Source: Chloroflexota bacterium (GTDB lineage: Bacteria > Chloroflexota > Anaerolineae > Anaerolineales > Villigracilaceae). Taken from it: DNA of 64,000 nt. A model generated the notes under the pieces. It saw nothing but the letters and a program-made list of their open reading frames with translations. It was not told the origin of the DNA and made no database searches. Where the stretch lies: positions 186,001 to 250,000 of the forward strand of contig JACAEM010000016.1 of NCBI GenBank assembly GCA_013388855.1. Reading direction: 5' to 3'. Shown here in pieces: positions 53,576 through 61,419 of this stretch. Both the position numbers and the translations under genes were made by a program. Positions within the stretch are counted from its first letter, which is position 1. Each line of letters begins with the position of its first letter.

Positions 53576-55013
53576 GGTCTGCCTCCCTTTCGCTGGAGTC
53601 TGCATCCGTTTCCTCCGATTGTCCTTCTCGACGCGGCGGCTCCTCACCCAGTGTATCGGGCTTTTCCTCCGCCTGTTCCTGCGGCGCCTCGACAGGTTGT
53701 TCCTCAACCGCCTCAACAGTGGAGGATTCCATCGATTCGACCGGCGTTTCCTCCACTGTTTCGGCGGGCGGTTGTTCATCCTTCACTTCTACTTCGGCAG
53801 GCGTCTCCGTCACATCTTCAGCGATTACGTCCGCCCCCGCCGCGACCGCCACAGGCTTCGTCCTTCTGAAACGATTGATCATCATGCGGCCAAAATCCAT
53901 CACTACCAGGATGAGCATTGGCCCCAATACTGCGGGGATGAAGAACTTGTAGAACAGGTCAACATAATACACAACAGGATACTTCTCCGGCGAAGGAATG
54001 TAATGCGACATCCACGCATCGGGGAAGTTCGCTGTAGCATCCGGATGGCATTGCTGGCATTTTGTCAGGATGTTTTGCCGTACACGCAATCCTTTTTCAG
54101 GGTCGTCCGCACTGACGATATCGTGAATCCCATGACAGTCATAACAAACCGGTTTGTCGGTGACGGCATCCGGCGAAACCTTTTCGAAAATGGTCACTGT
54201 CGTGCCATGGAAGTCAGCCACATAAGTGTTGAGCACCTGCGTGGAGATCCCATACCGATCCATGATCGCAGCGTTGGTATGACAACCGGCACACAACTGC
54301 GGTGAACTCAGCCGGAACGCTGTCGTCGTAGGGTCTTCGATGACATGCACACCGTGACAATCAATGCAGGTCGGCACATCCACATTATTCTCATTGATCA
54401 ACGCCGAGCCATGCACGCTTTCCTTATATTTATCGAAGATGGCGCTATGACATTGCTGACAGGTCTGCGCAATCCATATTCTCGTTCCCGGCAATTGCTG
54501 CCCAGTCACCGGGTACCTCAATCGCCGCACTTCATGGGCAGTATGACAATCCGTGCAGACAGCTGCCTCCATCTTCCCCTCTGAACGGGCAAGTGCATGC
54601 ACGCCGTCCTTCTCCTGATCGGCCTGGGTCGCGTGACAGTTGGCGCAAGTTTCATTCAACTTGATGGTCGCGGCGCGCAGGCTTTCCACCTCGAATCCAT
54701 GTCCAGGGCTGGGTCTGAAGCCCACGTGACAATCCACGCATTTCACGCCGCTCTCGCCATGGACCGAATGATCATATTTTTCGGCATCGACAAAAAGCTT
54801 GAGCGTTTCCCCATTATCCGCCTGAGTCTCCAACGCTTCGACTTGATGACATTTCAGGCAGGCGGAATTATCCGCCGGTTCATCCTGGATTTGGGGAATT
54901 GCCGCCTCCACTTCAAGACCCGATCCCGCCGAGGCTTGCGAAGAGGCGAATCCAAAACTGACGAGGGATACCAACAACCCGGTAACAATAAGAGAGGCGC
55001 GTAGTCGCATCAC
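53568..55013 (-). CDS. Nine-heme c-type cytochrome, membrane anchored, acidic tail (copy 2)
   Basis: 481 residues. Signal peptide, nine CxxCH sites (CLKCH, CVDCH, CANCH, CTDCH, CQQCH, CIDCH, CAGCH, CYDCH, CQQCH), one membrane helix (about 362-382) and a C-terminal Glu/Pro-rich tail of about 85 residues that would lie in the cytoplasm. The heme domain matches the gene at 55732-56841. It overlaps the cytochrome b gene before it by 4 nt and the b-c fusion gene after it by 8 nt. Confidence 0.9.
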   Translation of the reverse strand: MMRLRASLIVTGLLVSLVSFGFASSQASAGSGLEVEAAIPQIQDEPADNSACLKCHQVEALETQADNGETLKLFVDAEKYDHSVHGESGVKCVDCHVGFRPSPGHGFEVESLRAATIKLNETCANCHATQADQEKDGVHALARSEGKMEAAVCTDCHTAHEVRRLRYPVTGQQLPGTRIWIAQTCQQCHSAIFDKYKESVHGSALINENNVDVPTCIDCHGVHVIEDPTTTAFRLSSPQLCAGCHTNAAIMDRYGISTQVLNTYVADFHGTTVTIFEKVSPDAVTDKPVCYDCHGIHDIVSADDPEKGLRVRQNILTKCQQCHPDATANFPDAWMSHYIPSPEKYPVVYYVDLFYKFFIPAVLGPMLILVVMDFGRMMINRFRRTKPVAVAAGADVIAEDVTETPAEVEVKDEQPPAETVEETPVESMESSTVEAVEEQPVEAPQEQAEEKPDTLGEEPPRREGQSEETDADSSEREADRD

Positions 55014-55735
55014 TTCTCCCCTCCGGATTCCCCGGTCAGGCGTTCATATTCCTTCTCATGAAATTCACGCATATCCCGCTCGCCCAAACGACCAGTAAAC
55101 ATACTCAGGTTTGTCCGCTCCACATGGACGTGATACACATGCCAGACAACGATGAAGATTGCGGCAACCACCGCTTCAGTGCTGTGCGCCAGTTTCGCAG
55201 CAGGCACCACCCCGCCCGGGAGGAATTGAGTGAAAAAGATCGGGAACCAGATAATGAATCCGCTGACGCCCATGATCAGAAATCCGAAGAAAATGAACCA
55301 ATAGGTCACCTTCTGCTCGAAGTTATACCGTCCGAATTTGGGTTTGTCACTGCGCAGAAACAGGAGGTATTGCAACATATACCCGGCATCGCGCACATCC
55401 TGCCAGGTCGGCAGAAGGTCTCCCGGCAAACGCCGCTTTACCATCAGGTAAATGATGCGCCCGAGGTGATAAACCGCTTCCAATGCCAGAACAACCGCGG
55501 CAATGTGATGGATAGTACGAATCAATTCCACACGATCCGGAGTCGATAGCAAGTCCTGGCTGATTGACAATTCTCGGTACTTTTGCGGTAATCCCGTCAA
55601 CAGCAGGACCAATCCGCTGATCAACGCAACGGCGTGTTCCCACCGTTGAGCAACGGTAAAACGCGGGAAGGTTCTTTCCTGATGCACAATTTGTCCTCGG
55701 ATAGCCTGTGGAGTATTTTTTCTCTTTCCGCTCAT
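55010..55735 (-). CDS. Membrane cytochrome b (b561-like)
   Basis: 241 residues, four main membrane helices with histidines in QRWEHAVAL, RTIHHIAAV, KLAHSTEAV and VVWHVYHVHV, typical of diheme quinone-interacting cytochromes b. It is homologous to the b domain at 52397-53575 (shared GLPQK, VPAAK, SMFTG). It overlaps the 9-heme gene upstream and downstream by 4 nt each, so the chain is translated as a unit. Confidence 0.88.
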   Translation of the reverse strand: MSGKRKNTPQAIRGQIVHQERTFPRFTVAQRWEHAVALISGLVLLLTGLPQKYRELSISQDLLSTPDRVELIRTIHHIAAVVLALEAVYHLGRIIYLMVKRRLPGDLLPTWQDVRDAGYMLQYLLFLRSDKPKFGRYNFEQKVTYWFIFFGFLIMGVSGFIIWFPIFFTQFLPGGVVPAAKLAHSTEAVVAAIFIVVWHVYHVHVERTNLSMFTGRLGERDMREFHEKEYERLTGESGGEK

Positions 55736-56841
55736 GGCAGGTTTCTCCTCACGCGGTCAACGGTCGCGCGGATGATTTGCAGGGCCACATAGATGATGCA
55801 CGTCCACAATACGAACGGCGTGAACGATGTATAAAACTTCTCGACATAGAACAAGGCAGGCGTGCGCTCAAGGCTGATCTCATTGTGTCCCGTCCAGGCA
55901 TCGGTCCAATTAGGGCCGGCAGTGGGATGACATTGCTGACAGGTGGTAAGCAGGTTATTCGGGTTCACCTTCGACTGCGGATCGTCCGTCGAGCGAATAT
56001 CGTGAATGCCGTGGCAATCGGAACACACCGCGCTGTCATGCCAGATGGTGGGCCACTTTGCCTTGTACACAGAGACATCCACTCCATGCCAGGAACGTTT
56101 GTAGATGCTATACACATCCGCAGAAAGTCCGTATTTTTTCATCAGTTCTTCATTGGCATGGCAGCCGGCGCACAACTCAGGTTCTGCCACGCGGAACTGG
56201 GAGGTCCGCGGGTCCTGAATGTTATGCACACCATGACAATCCGTGCAGACTGGGACATCCGGGTTTTCGTCTGCCATCAACGCCGCGCCATGGACGCTTT
56301 GACGATACGTATCAACAATCTCCGCATGGCACTGGCGGCATGTTTCAGAAATCAACGAACGAGGCTCATCCGGCGGGCGGACATCATGTGCGCCATGGCA
56401 GTCAGTGCAGATGGGCGCATCCAGGTTGCCCGCCTCCGCCGCCTGGGCATGCATACTGTCCTGTGCTTTTTCGTAATTCACCGAGTGGCACTTCTCGCAG
56501 GTCTGATAGAAAGCCCGCGAGAGCTCCCGCCCGGTCTCATATTTCAACTCAGGATGCGGATAGGTTGTTATCTCAGTATGGCAGGCTTCACATTCGATCC
56601 CTTTGGAGCTGTGAACGGAATGATCGAGAGCATCCTGTGAGATATAGAGGGAGAGCCCCTCCCCGCTTGGGAGGGTCATGCGAAGGTCCTGGTTACCGTG
56701 ACAGGATAAACAATATTTTTCAGTCTCTTGCAACGGATGCTCAGCGCTGGCAGGTGATGCCAATGAAAGACTTAATAGCAGGACAAACGTGCCTGCCGCG
56801 ATCAACCAGAACGTCTGACGATGAAAGTTACGCGTTGTCAT
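55732..56841 (-). CDS. Nine-heme c-type cytochrome, membrane anchored (copy 1)
   Basis: 369 residues. Signal peptide ending SPASAEH, nine CxxCH sites (CLSCH, CEACH, CEKCH, CTDCH, CRQCH, CTDCH, CAGCH, CSDCH, CQQCH) and a C-terminal membrane helix (about 333-355). It shares strings such as CHGVH, CAGCH, CHGIHDI and the TTCQQCHP-like end with copy 2, but lacks the acidic tail. It should transfer electrons outside the membrane to or from the partner cytochrome b. Confidence 0.9.
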   Translation of the reverse strand: MTTRNFHRQTFWLIAAGTFVLLLSLSLASPASAEHPLQETEKYCLSCHGNQDLRMTLPSGEGLSLYISQDALDHSVHSSKGIECEACHTEITTYPHPELKYETGRELSRAFYQTCEKCHSVNYEKAQDSMHAQAAEAGNLDAPICTDCHGAHDVRPPDEPRSLISETCRQCHAEIVDTYRQSVHGAALMADENPDVPVCTDCHGVHNIQDPRTSQFRVAEPELCAGCHANEELMKKYGLSADVYSIYKRSWHGVDVSVYKAKWPTIWHDSAVCSDCHGIHDIRSTDDPQSKVNPNNLLTTCQQCHPTAGPNWTDAWTGHNEISLERTPALFYVEKFYTSFTPFVLWTCIIYVALQIIRATVDRVRRNLP

Positions 56842-56844
56842 GTG

Positions 56845-57045
56845 TCAGGACTCCTTCTTTTTCTTCATCTTTTCAGACGAGGGGGTATCGCTCTCATCAT
56901 ATTCAGCGGGAGGTTCCGGCGATTCTGCAACCAACCCCAACCTTCTGAGCAGATAGGAAATTCCAAACAGAATAGCCAATGGGACCAGACAGCGTAATAC
57001 GAACAACAAAACAACAATTACCGGACTGGCGGATGTTTCATTCAT
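56845..57045 (-). CDS. Small membrane protein with charged tail
   Basis: 66 residues: one hydrophobic helix (VIVVLLFVLRCLVPLAILFGI) and a Glu/Ser/Lys tail ending KKKKES. No family recognised. The ATG at 57045 follows GGAGGG. It lies 3 nt before the first 9-heme gene, as first gene of that unit, so a small assembly or structural subunit of the cytochrome complex is plausible. Confidence 0.7.
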   Translation of the reverse strand: MNETSASPVIVVLLFVLRCLVPLAILFGISYLLRRLGLVAESPEPPAEYDESDTPSSEKMKKKKES

Positions 57046-57116
57046 CGCTTTTCCCTCCACGGCAGACACTTCCAAACGCTCGCAACGAGTGGATTGGTCA
57101 TTGCATCTCCAGAGTT

Positions 57117-57136
57117 AAGATTAAAAAATTAATCTT
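57117..57136 (-). promoter_or_regulatory. Leader hairpin / promoter region of the 9-heme unit
   Basis: AAGATTAA/TTAATCTT with a 4-nt loop, 72 nt upstream of the 66-residue gene. A TATACT -10-like element lies just before it on the minus strand (about 57147). Confidence 0.4.
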
Positions 57137-57198
57137 CGCTAAGTATAACCTAAACATTTCACATGATGAAAATGGATGGACATTGTCAATAAAACCCA

Positions 57199-57229
57199 AA
57201 ATAGCGAAATCTTGGCGATTTCGCTATTT
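57199..57229 (-). terminator. Terminator after the NrfD gene
   Basis: Perfect 13-bp stem AAATAGCGAAATC/GATTTCGCTATTT with a 5-nt loop, followed on the minus strand by a T-rich tail. It separates the octaheme/FeS/NrfD unit from the 9-heme unit. Confidence 0.8.
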
Positions 57230-57246
57230 GAGTGGACTAATTTCTA

Positions 57247-58476
57247 TTAATGTTCCTGTTTTTCAAACAGAGGCAGGAAACGCACCGCCAAAGTGATCAC
57301 CGTCAACGCGTACCCGATTACAAGAATAACCACACCCCATTCGATCGGCGCTGGAAAATATCTGCCAATGGGAAGTGAGTACGCAGTGCCCGGGGAGTAG
57401 GAAAGCGGCACGAACAACCCGCCAACTGTTACATTCCAACGGTGGAGGATGATTCCTACCATGGCAGACAACGCACCTAACACCGCTGCCGCAGGATTCT
57501 TGCTGAAACGAGGCACAAGGAACAGGATTGCAGGGAGGAGAATGCCGAGGATCACCTCTCCCACCCAAAAGGAGAAGGGATACGGGGTCTGTTCCTGTAG
57601 TAATGCAAATGCGGAACTGACTCCGGGGGTGCGTCCGTAATACGTCACCGCTGCCAAATCCCAGAATTTGATGTAACCGTATGCCAGCAGACCGACTCCG
57701 CTAAAACGGGTGATGATCCGCAAGACATCATGCGGAACGGTACGTTTTCCAATAATCCATTCCACCACGTAGGCGACCGCCACAGTGACAGCAGGTCCCG
57801 TCGCGATGGCTGATAACACAAACATAATGGGCATACTCGGCTTGAACCAGATCGGGCGCGACTTGATCACGCCGTAGGTTGCGCCCAGGGAGGATTGATG
57901 CAGGAGGGAGATCAACAGACCAAGCACCGCCAGGAAGGGTGTCAACTTGTGCAGGAAATGGCCCAATCGGCGGATCTTTGGCCATTTATCAAAGAATTTT
58001 GCTTCGACAATCACAGGAGCAAATTCGGTCAACAGAATCATCAGGTAGATCGTGATGCACATCGTGACTTCCCATAACACCGAATGGACATTCCAAAACA
58101 CCCAGGGATGCCAGAAGCGATCTGGTCGCCCGATATCCATCAACAACGTCAGCATGGCTGAGGTATATCCTGCAAACCCGACTAACACAGCCAGGCGGAT
58201 GACAGGCTGTAATCGTTTGATGCCAAAGATATAAACCACCGCAGACAAGGTAAAAGCGCCTGACCCCAAGGCAATCGACGACAGGTCAACCGTGATCCAC
58301 AAGCCCCACGGCACCGAATCGCTCATGTTGGTAATATACAAGCCCTTGATGAAGACTGTGATGGCAGAATAAAGACCGATCACCAGCAAGACGCCCAGAA
58401 AGCCCATCCAGATCAGAAAGGCCCTACTGAATGGAAGTTTGAACGGTTGTTTTTGTGTGAGCGCTGAAGTGGACAT
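57247..58476 (-). CDS. NrfD/PsrC-type membrane quinol oxidoreductase subunit
   Basis: 409 residues with about ten membrane helices. NrfD-type features: an early NMSDSVPWGLWITVDLSSIALGSGAF segment, GYTSAMLTLLMDIGRPDRFW and FHRWNVTVGGL-like (LHRWNVTVGGLF) near the C-terminus. It binds menaquinol and passes electrons to the FeS subunit. The start abuts the FeS gene stop. No molybdopterin or other catalytic subunit is encoded nearby. Confidence 0.92.
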   Translation of the reverse strand: MSTSALTQKQPFKLPFSRAFLIWMGFLGVLLVIGLYSAITVFIKGLYITNMSDSVPWGLWITVDLSSIALGSGAFTLSAVVYIFGIKRLQPVIRLAVLVGFAGYTSAMLTLLMDIGRPDRFWHPWVFWNVHSVLWEVTMCITIYLMILLTEFAPVIVEAKFFDKWPKIRRLGHFLHKLTPFLAVLGLLISLLHQSSLGATYGVIKSRPIWFKPSMPIMFVLSAIATGPAVTVAVAYVVEWIIGKRTVPHDVLRIITRFSGVGLLAYGYIKFWDLAAVTYYGRTPGVSSAFALLQEQTPYPFSFWVGEVILGILLPAILFLVPRFSKNPAAAVLGALSAMVGIILHRWNVTVGGLFVPLSYSPGTAYSLPIGRYFPAPIEWGVVILVIGYALTVITLAVRFLPLFEKQEH

Positions 58477-59322
58477 TTAGATGCCCTCCTTTGGCGGGAT
58501 ATAGTACACGCTGGTCTCCGTTCCAAGTTCGTCGCGCAGGCGCAAGGTCGGGTTTGAAGCGATCAGCTGCGAGACTTTACTGTTCGGGTCTTTCAAATTT
58601 CCGAAGGTACGCGCACCTACCGGGCAAATGTTTACACAGGCTGGGGTCGCTTCGCGGTCCACCCCGGGAACGAGTCCCTTTTCCAAGCCGGCATCGATGC
58701 GATGGATGCAGAATGTACATTTCTCGACCACACCACGCGGACGGCGCTCCACCTCAGGATCCCCCCAGGTGGGAACGTACGGATTCTCGTCGTTTCGTTC
58801 CTCCCAGTTGAACTGGCGCGCGTCATATGGACATGCCACCTGGCAATAACGACAACCGATGCAACGGTCATAATCCATGACCACAAGTCCATCTTCGCGG
58901 TGATAGGTTGCCTTCACCGGGCAGACTTCCACACAAGGTGCGTTTTGGCAGTGTAGGCAGGGACGGCTCAGGAAGAAGGTGGCGCCGCCCGATGTCTTCT
59001 CCGGCACAACGATATTCCACGGCTCATCAGCACGGACGTCGTTGGTGGCACAACAAGCGCGCATGCAATACTCGCATCCAATGCATTGATCGAGGCTGAT
59101 GACCATGCCCCAGTGATAATCGCCGGTAACTGCACCATGACCGATCTGCTCATCCCCTTCCAGCTGTTCCTGTTTGAGTTGTCCGAACGGTGAAAGAGGA
59201 CCGGTGGTAAGCAGAGGCGCTGCAATAATGGAACCGACAGCCGCGGCTGCTACTTTGAGGACATCACTGCGGGTCAGTTCGACAACAACTTTCTTCTTAA
59301 CTTTTTTCTTCTGTGTCGTCAT
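58477..59322 (-). CDS. Four-cluster ferredoxin-like subunit (NrfC/DmsB/HybA type)
   Basis: 281 residues. Four [4Fe-4S] cysteine groups: CIGCEYCMRACC, CLHCQNAPCVEVCP, CIGCRYCQVACP and CTFCIHR...CVNICP. The N-terminus is Lys-rich, followed by LTRSDVLKVAAAAVG, which resembles a Tat signal with only one arginine of the pair. The ATG at 59322 follows GAGGAAA and overlaps the octaheme gene by 26 nt. It links NrfD to the multiheme cytochrome. Confidence 0.92.
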   Translation of the reverse strand: MTTQKKKVKKKVVVELTRSDVLKVAAAAVGSIIAAPLLTTGPLSPFGQLKQEQLEGDEQIGHGAVTGDYHWGMVISLDQCIGCEYCMRACCATNDVRADEPWNIVVPEKTSGGATFFLSRPCLHCQNAPCVEVCPVKATYHREDGLVVMDYDRCIGCRYCQVACPYDARQFNWEERNDENPYVPTWGDPEVERRPRGVVEKCTFCIHRIDAGLEKGLVPGVDREATPACVNICPVGARTFGNLKDPNSKVSQLIASNPTLRLRDELGTETSVYYIPPKEGI

Positions 59323-60301
59323 TTTCCTCGACCTCCACGATACGAATACGGCGGCTGACCACCCAGGCGGCAGCGCCGCCGACCACCAAACCGACAATGG
59401 CGCCCTGTATCAAGCCGGTATAAAGCCGGACAGTGCTCTGTGACTCCAAAGTCTCAATCGTCTGCTCCTGTTCACTGACCTTCTTCTGTAATTCTTCTGA
59501 AGTCGGTACATTCCCGGTTTGTTCGCCGGTCAGTTGAACGATGGTGTCACGGGTATGGACAGTGTCCTTGTGACAATTGATGCATGCTTCCGAGCCCACG
59601 GTAAATGTGTGTCCAGTTGCGAACAAACCGCCGGTGGAAGTGGTGTGTGATGCGGCTGCCATGTGGCAGTCACTGCACTGCAAACCGGAATTGGCATGTG
59701 TGCCGTGAGTGAATGAAGAACCGGTATCCTTGTGGCAGTTGGTGCACAATTCATTGACGGTCTCTGCGCGCGGTGCCTGTGAATGTGGATTGTGGCAGGC
59801 CTCGCAGTTCAAATTGATCTGTCCATGTTTGCTGGCACGCCATTCATCTGTCGTCGTCTTATGACAGCTGGCACACAAAGTGTAATCAGGTGTGACTGGC
59901 ATGGGCGTTCTGGGATGTTCTTTCTGCAAAGGACCATGACAGGCCTCACAGGTTACCCCCTCTTCAGCAAACTTGCCCGAAGTCTTGTCGAAACCGGTTG
60001 TATGACATTCCAGACAGGCGGTGGCCGAACCTTGCTTTGTCCAATCCTCCTGGAAAATGGGGGAGGAGAAAGCCTGAGCATGGAGCGTGCCGGACCAAGT
60101 TTCGTGAATATCCTTGTGACATCCAGCGCAGGCATCAGCACCATAATAGGTCGTGCCATCTTGAGGGTAAGGGGCAGCGTCTGGGGAAGCGGAGACAGGC
60201 TGGGCAAGGCTAATCGCCACTCCCACTGCGAGACAAATCGCAAAGACCAGAGAAAATGTTACCCACACTGATTTTCCAAAAGGCGGTACGGGTTTCTTCA
60301 T
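59297..60301 (-). CDS. Octaheme c-type cytochrome, anchored at both ends
   Basis: 334 residues. N-terminal signal/anchor, eight CxxCH sites (CAGCH, CLECH, CEACH, CASCH, CEACH, CTNCH, CSDCH, CINCH), a short coiled-coil stretch (LQKKVSEQEQTIETLESQS) and a C-terminal membrane helix with an acidic end. It is the expected electron acceptor or donor of the FeS/NrfD pair. The ATG follows AGGAGAATG. A Crp-type palindrome is 72-90 nt upstream. Confidence 0.9.
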   Translation of the reverse strand: MKKPVPPFGKSVWVTFSLVFAICLAVGVAISLAQPVSASPDAAPYPQDGTTYYGADACAGCHKDIHETWSGTLHAQAFSSPIFQEDWTKQGSATACLECHTTGFDKTSGKFAEEGVTCEACHGPLQKEHPRTPMPVTPDYTLCASCHKTTTDEWRASKHGQINLNCEACHNPHSQAPRAETVNELCTNCHKDTGSSFTHGTHANSGLQCSDCHMAAASHTTSTGGLFATGHTFTVGSEACINCHKDTVHTRDTIVQLTGEQTGNVPTSEELQKKVSEQEQTIETLESQSTVRLYTGLIQGAIVGLVVGGAAAWVVSRRIRIVEVEENDDTEEKS

Positions 60302-60862
60302 TGTTACATTCTCCTATTATTAGTGATTTCTTCCACGCTAGTTCGAGTAAATCAGGATAAATCTGGTTATATTTGTGAATTTTATCACAATGAGTTAAGA
60401 ATATTTTAATTTATTATCCGGTTTTATATAGTGTTGAATATCATAAATTTCATGTGATTTACAGAAATGCTATTACTATTACTTATACAATGGGCATAAT
60501 ACAATCTTATGGTCCATGTGCAATGACGGCTACATCCATCTTCCCCTCTCGTTCATTATTTCCCATTAGCAGATAATAAATTGAAATTTTTTTCAGTGCA
60601 AGAAAGGTCAATAAACGGGAGTAGCCACTCACCAGTCAGAGGCGAGTTACCGGTAGACGAGATCATCATGGATAGAAAAACCTTCAGGCGATGATCGTTT
60701 CGTCCGGGAAACAAATTCTTTCAAGAGTACAAATGGGACAAATTCGGGGAAGTTTTATGACATTCATCTAAAGCCCTTCTCAGCGACCATTAATCTGTAC
60801 ATGTACAATGTATGTAACTTCACCAGATTTATAAAAAATATGCAGGTGACATCGGAGGCAAA
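60302..60862. other. Divergent regulatory region, octaheme operon / ccmE
   Basis: 561 bp, strongly AT-rich near 60340-60500, no gene seen. It contains the Crp-type palindrome at 60373-60390 and a perfect TGTACATGTACA palindrome at 60796-60807 shortly before ccmE. Confidence 0.65.
60373..60390. promoter_or_regulatory. Crp-type operator upstream of the octaheme/FeS/NrfD operon
   Basis: TTGTGA and TCACAA separated by six bases (ATTTTA). The centre is about 80 nt before the octaheme ATG. The same core sequence and spacing as the hdrC-upstream site. Confidence 0.7.
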
Positions 60863-61345
60863 ATGCAAATCAACAAGTTCATGGTCGGTGGTGTGCTGAT
60901 TCTGGGTGCAGTGGTCTTTTTGATCTGGAGTTCATTGAACGCAACATCGGAATATTTTTTGACCGTCAACGAACTCAACGAAAAAGGCTCGAACATCGTG
61001 GACAGGAACCTGCGCGTTTCCGGCGCGGTGCTTGGCGACTCGATTCAATATGACGCCGCGAACCTGATCCTGACTTTTGAGGTTGCCCACGTCCCCGGCG
61101 ACAATGCGGAAATCGAGGCATTGGGCGGGCTTGCCGAAGTTCTTCACCAAGCAGTGATCGATCCGTCGCGGGAGCGAATGAAGGTCGTTTACGAAGGTCC
61201 GATGCCTGACCTGCTCCGCAATGAAGCCCAGGCGATCATGACTGGTCACCTCGGCGCAGACGGGATCTTCTACGCCGATGAACTCCTGCTCAAGTGTCCG
61301 ACAAAATACGAAGAAGCTGTTCCCGAGCAGGTTGTTAACAAGTAA
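60863..61345 (+). CDS. ccmE: Cytochrome c maturation protein CcmE, CxxxY type
   Basis: 160 residues. One N-terminal membrane helix (about 8-25), an OB-fold domain, and the heme-binding motif as CPTKY (Cys145 to Tyr149). E. coli CcmE has HDENY, with His as covalent heme ligand; here Cys takes that position, as in the CxxxY variants known from archaea and Desulfovibrio. It carries heme for transfer to apocytochromes outside the membrane. The ATG follows GGAGG. Confidence 0.92.
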   Translation: MQINKFMVGGVLILGAVVFLIWSSLNATSEYFLTVNELNEKGSNIVDRNLRVSGAVLGDSIQYDAANLILTFEVAHVPGDNAEIEALGGLAEVLHQAVIDPSRERMKVVYEGPMPDLLRNEAQAIMTGHLGADGIFYADELLLKCPTKYEEAVPEQVVNK

Positions 61346-61352
61346 GGGATCA

Positions 61353-61386
61353 AACCCTAAAGGTTTCCTGAACCTTTAGGGTTTTT
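61353..61386 (+). terminator. Hairpin after ccmE
   Basis: Perfect 13-bp stem AACCCTAAAGGTT/AACCTTTAGGGTT with a 5-nt loop, then TTT. It may attenuate rather than fully stop transcription into ccmF. Confidence 0.75.
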
Positions 61387-61419
61387 GCCGTCTTACGAAC
61401 CGGTTTTCGAGGAGTTTTC

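Noticed and set aside
60600-60660. Possible small RNA hairpin (ACTCACC...GGCGAGT)
   Set aside because: Stem has a mismatch, no terminator or promoter near, not enough to call an RNA gene.
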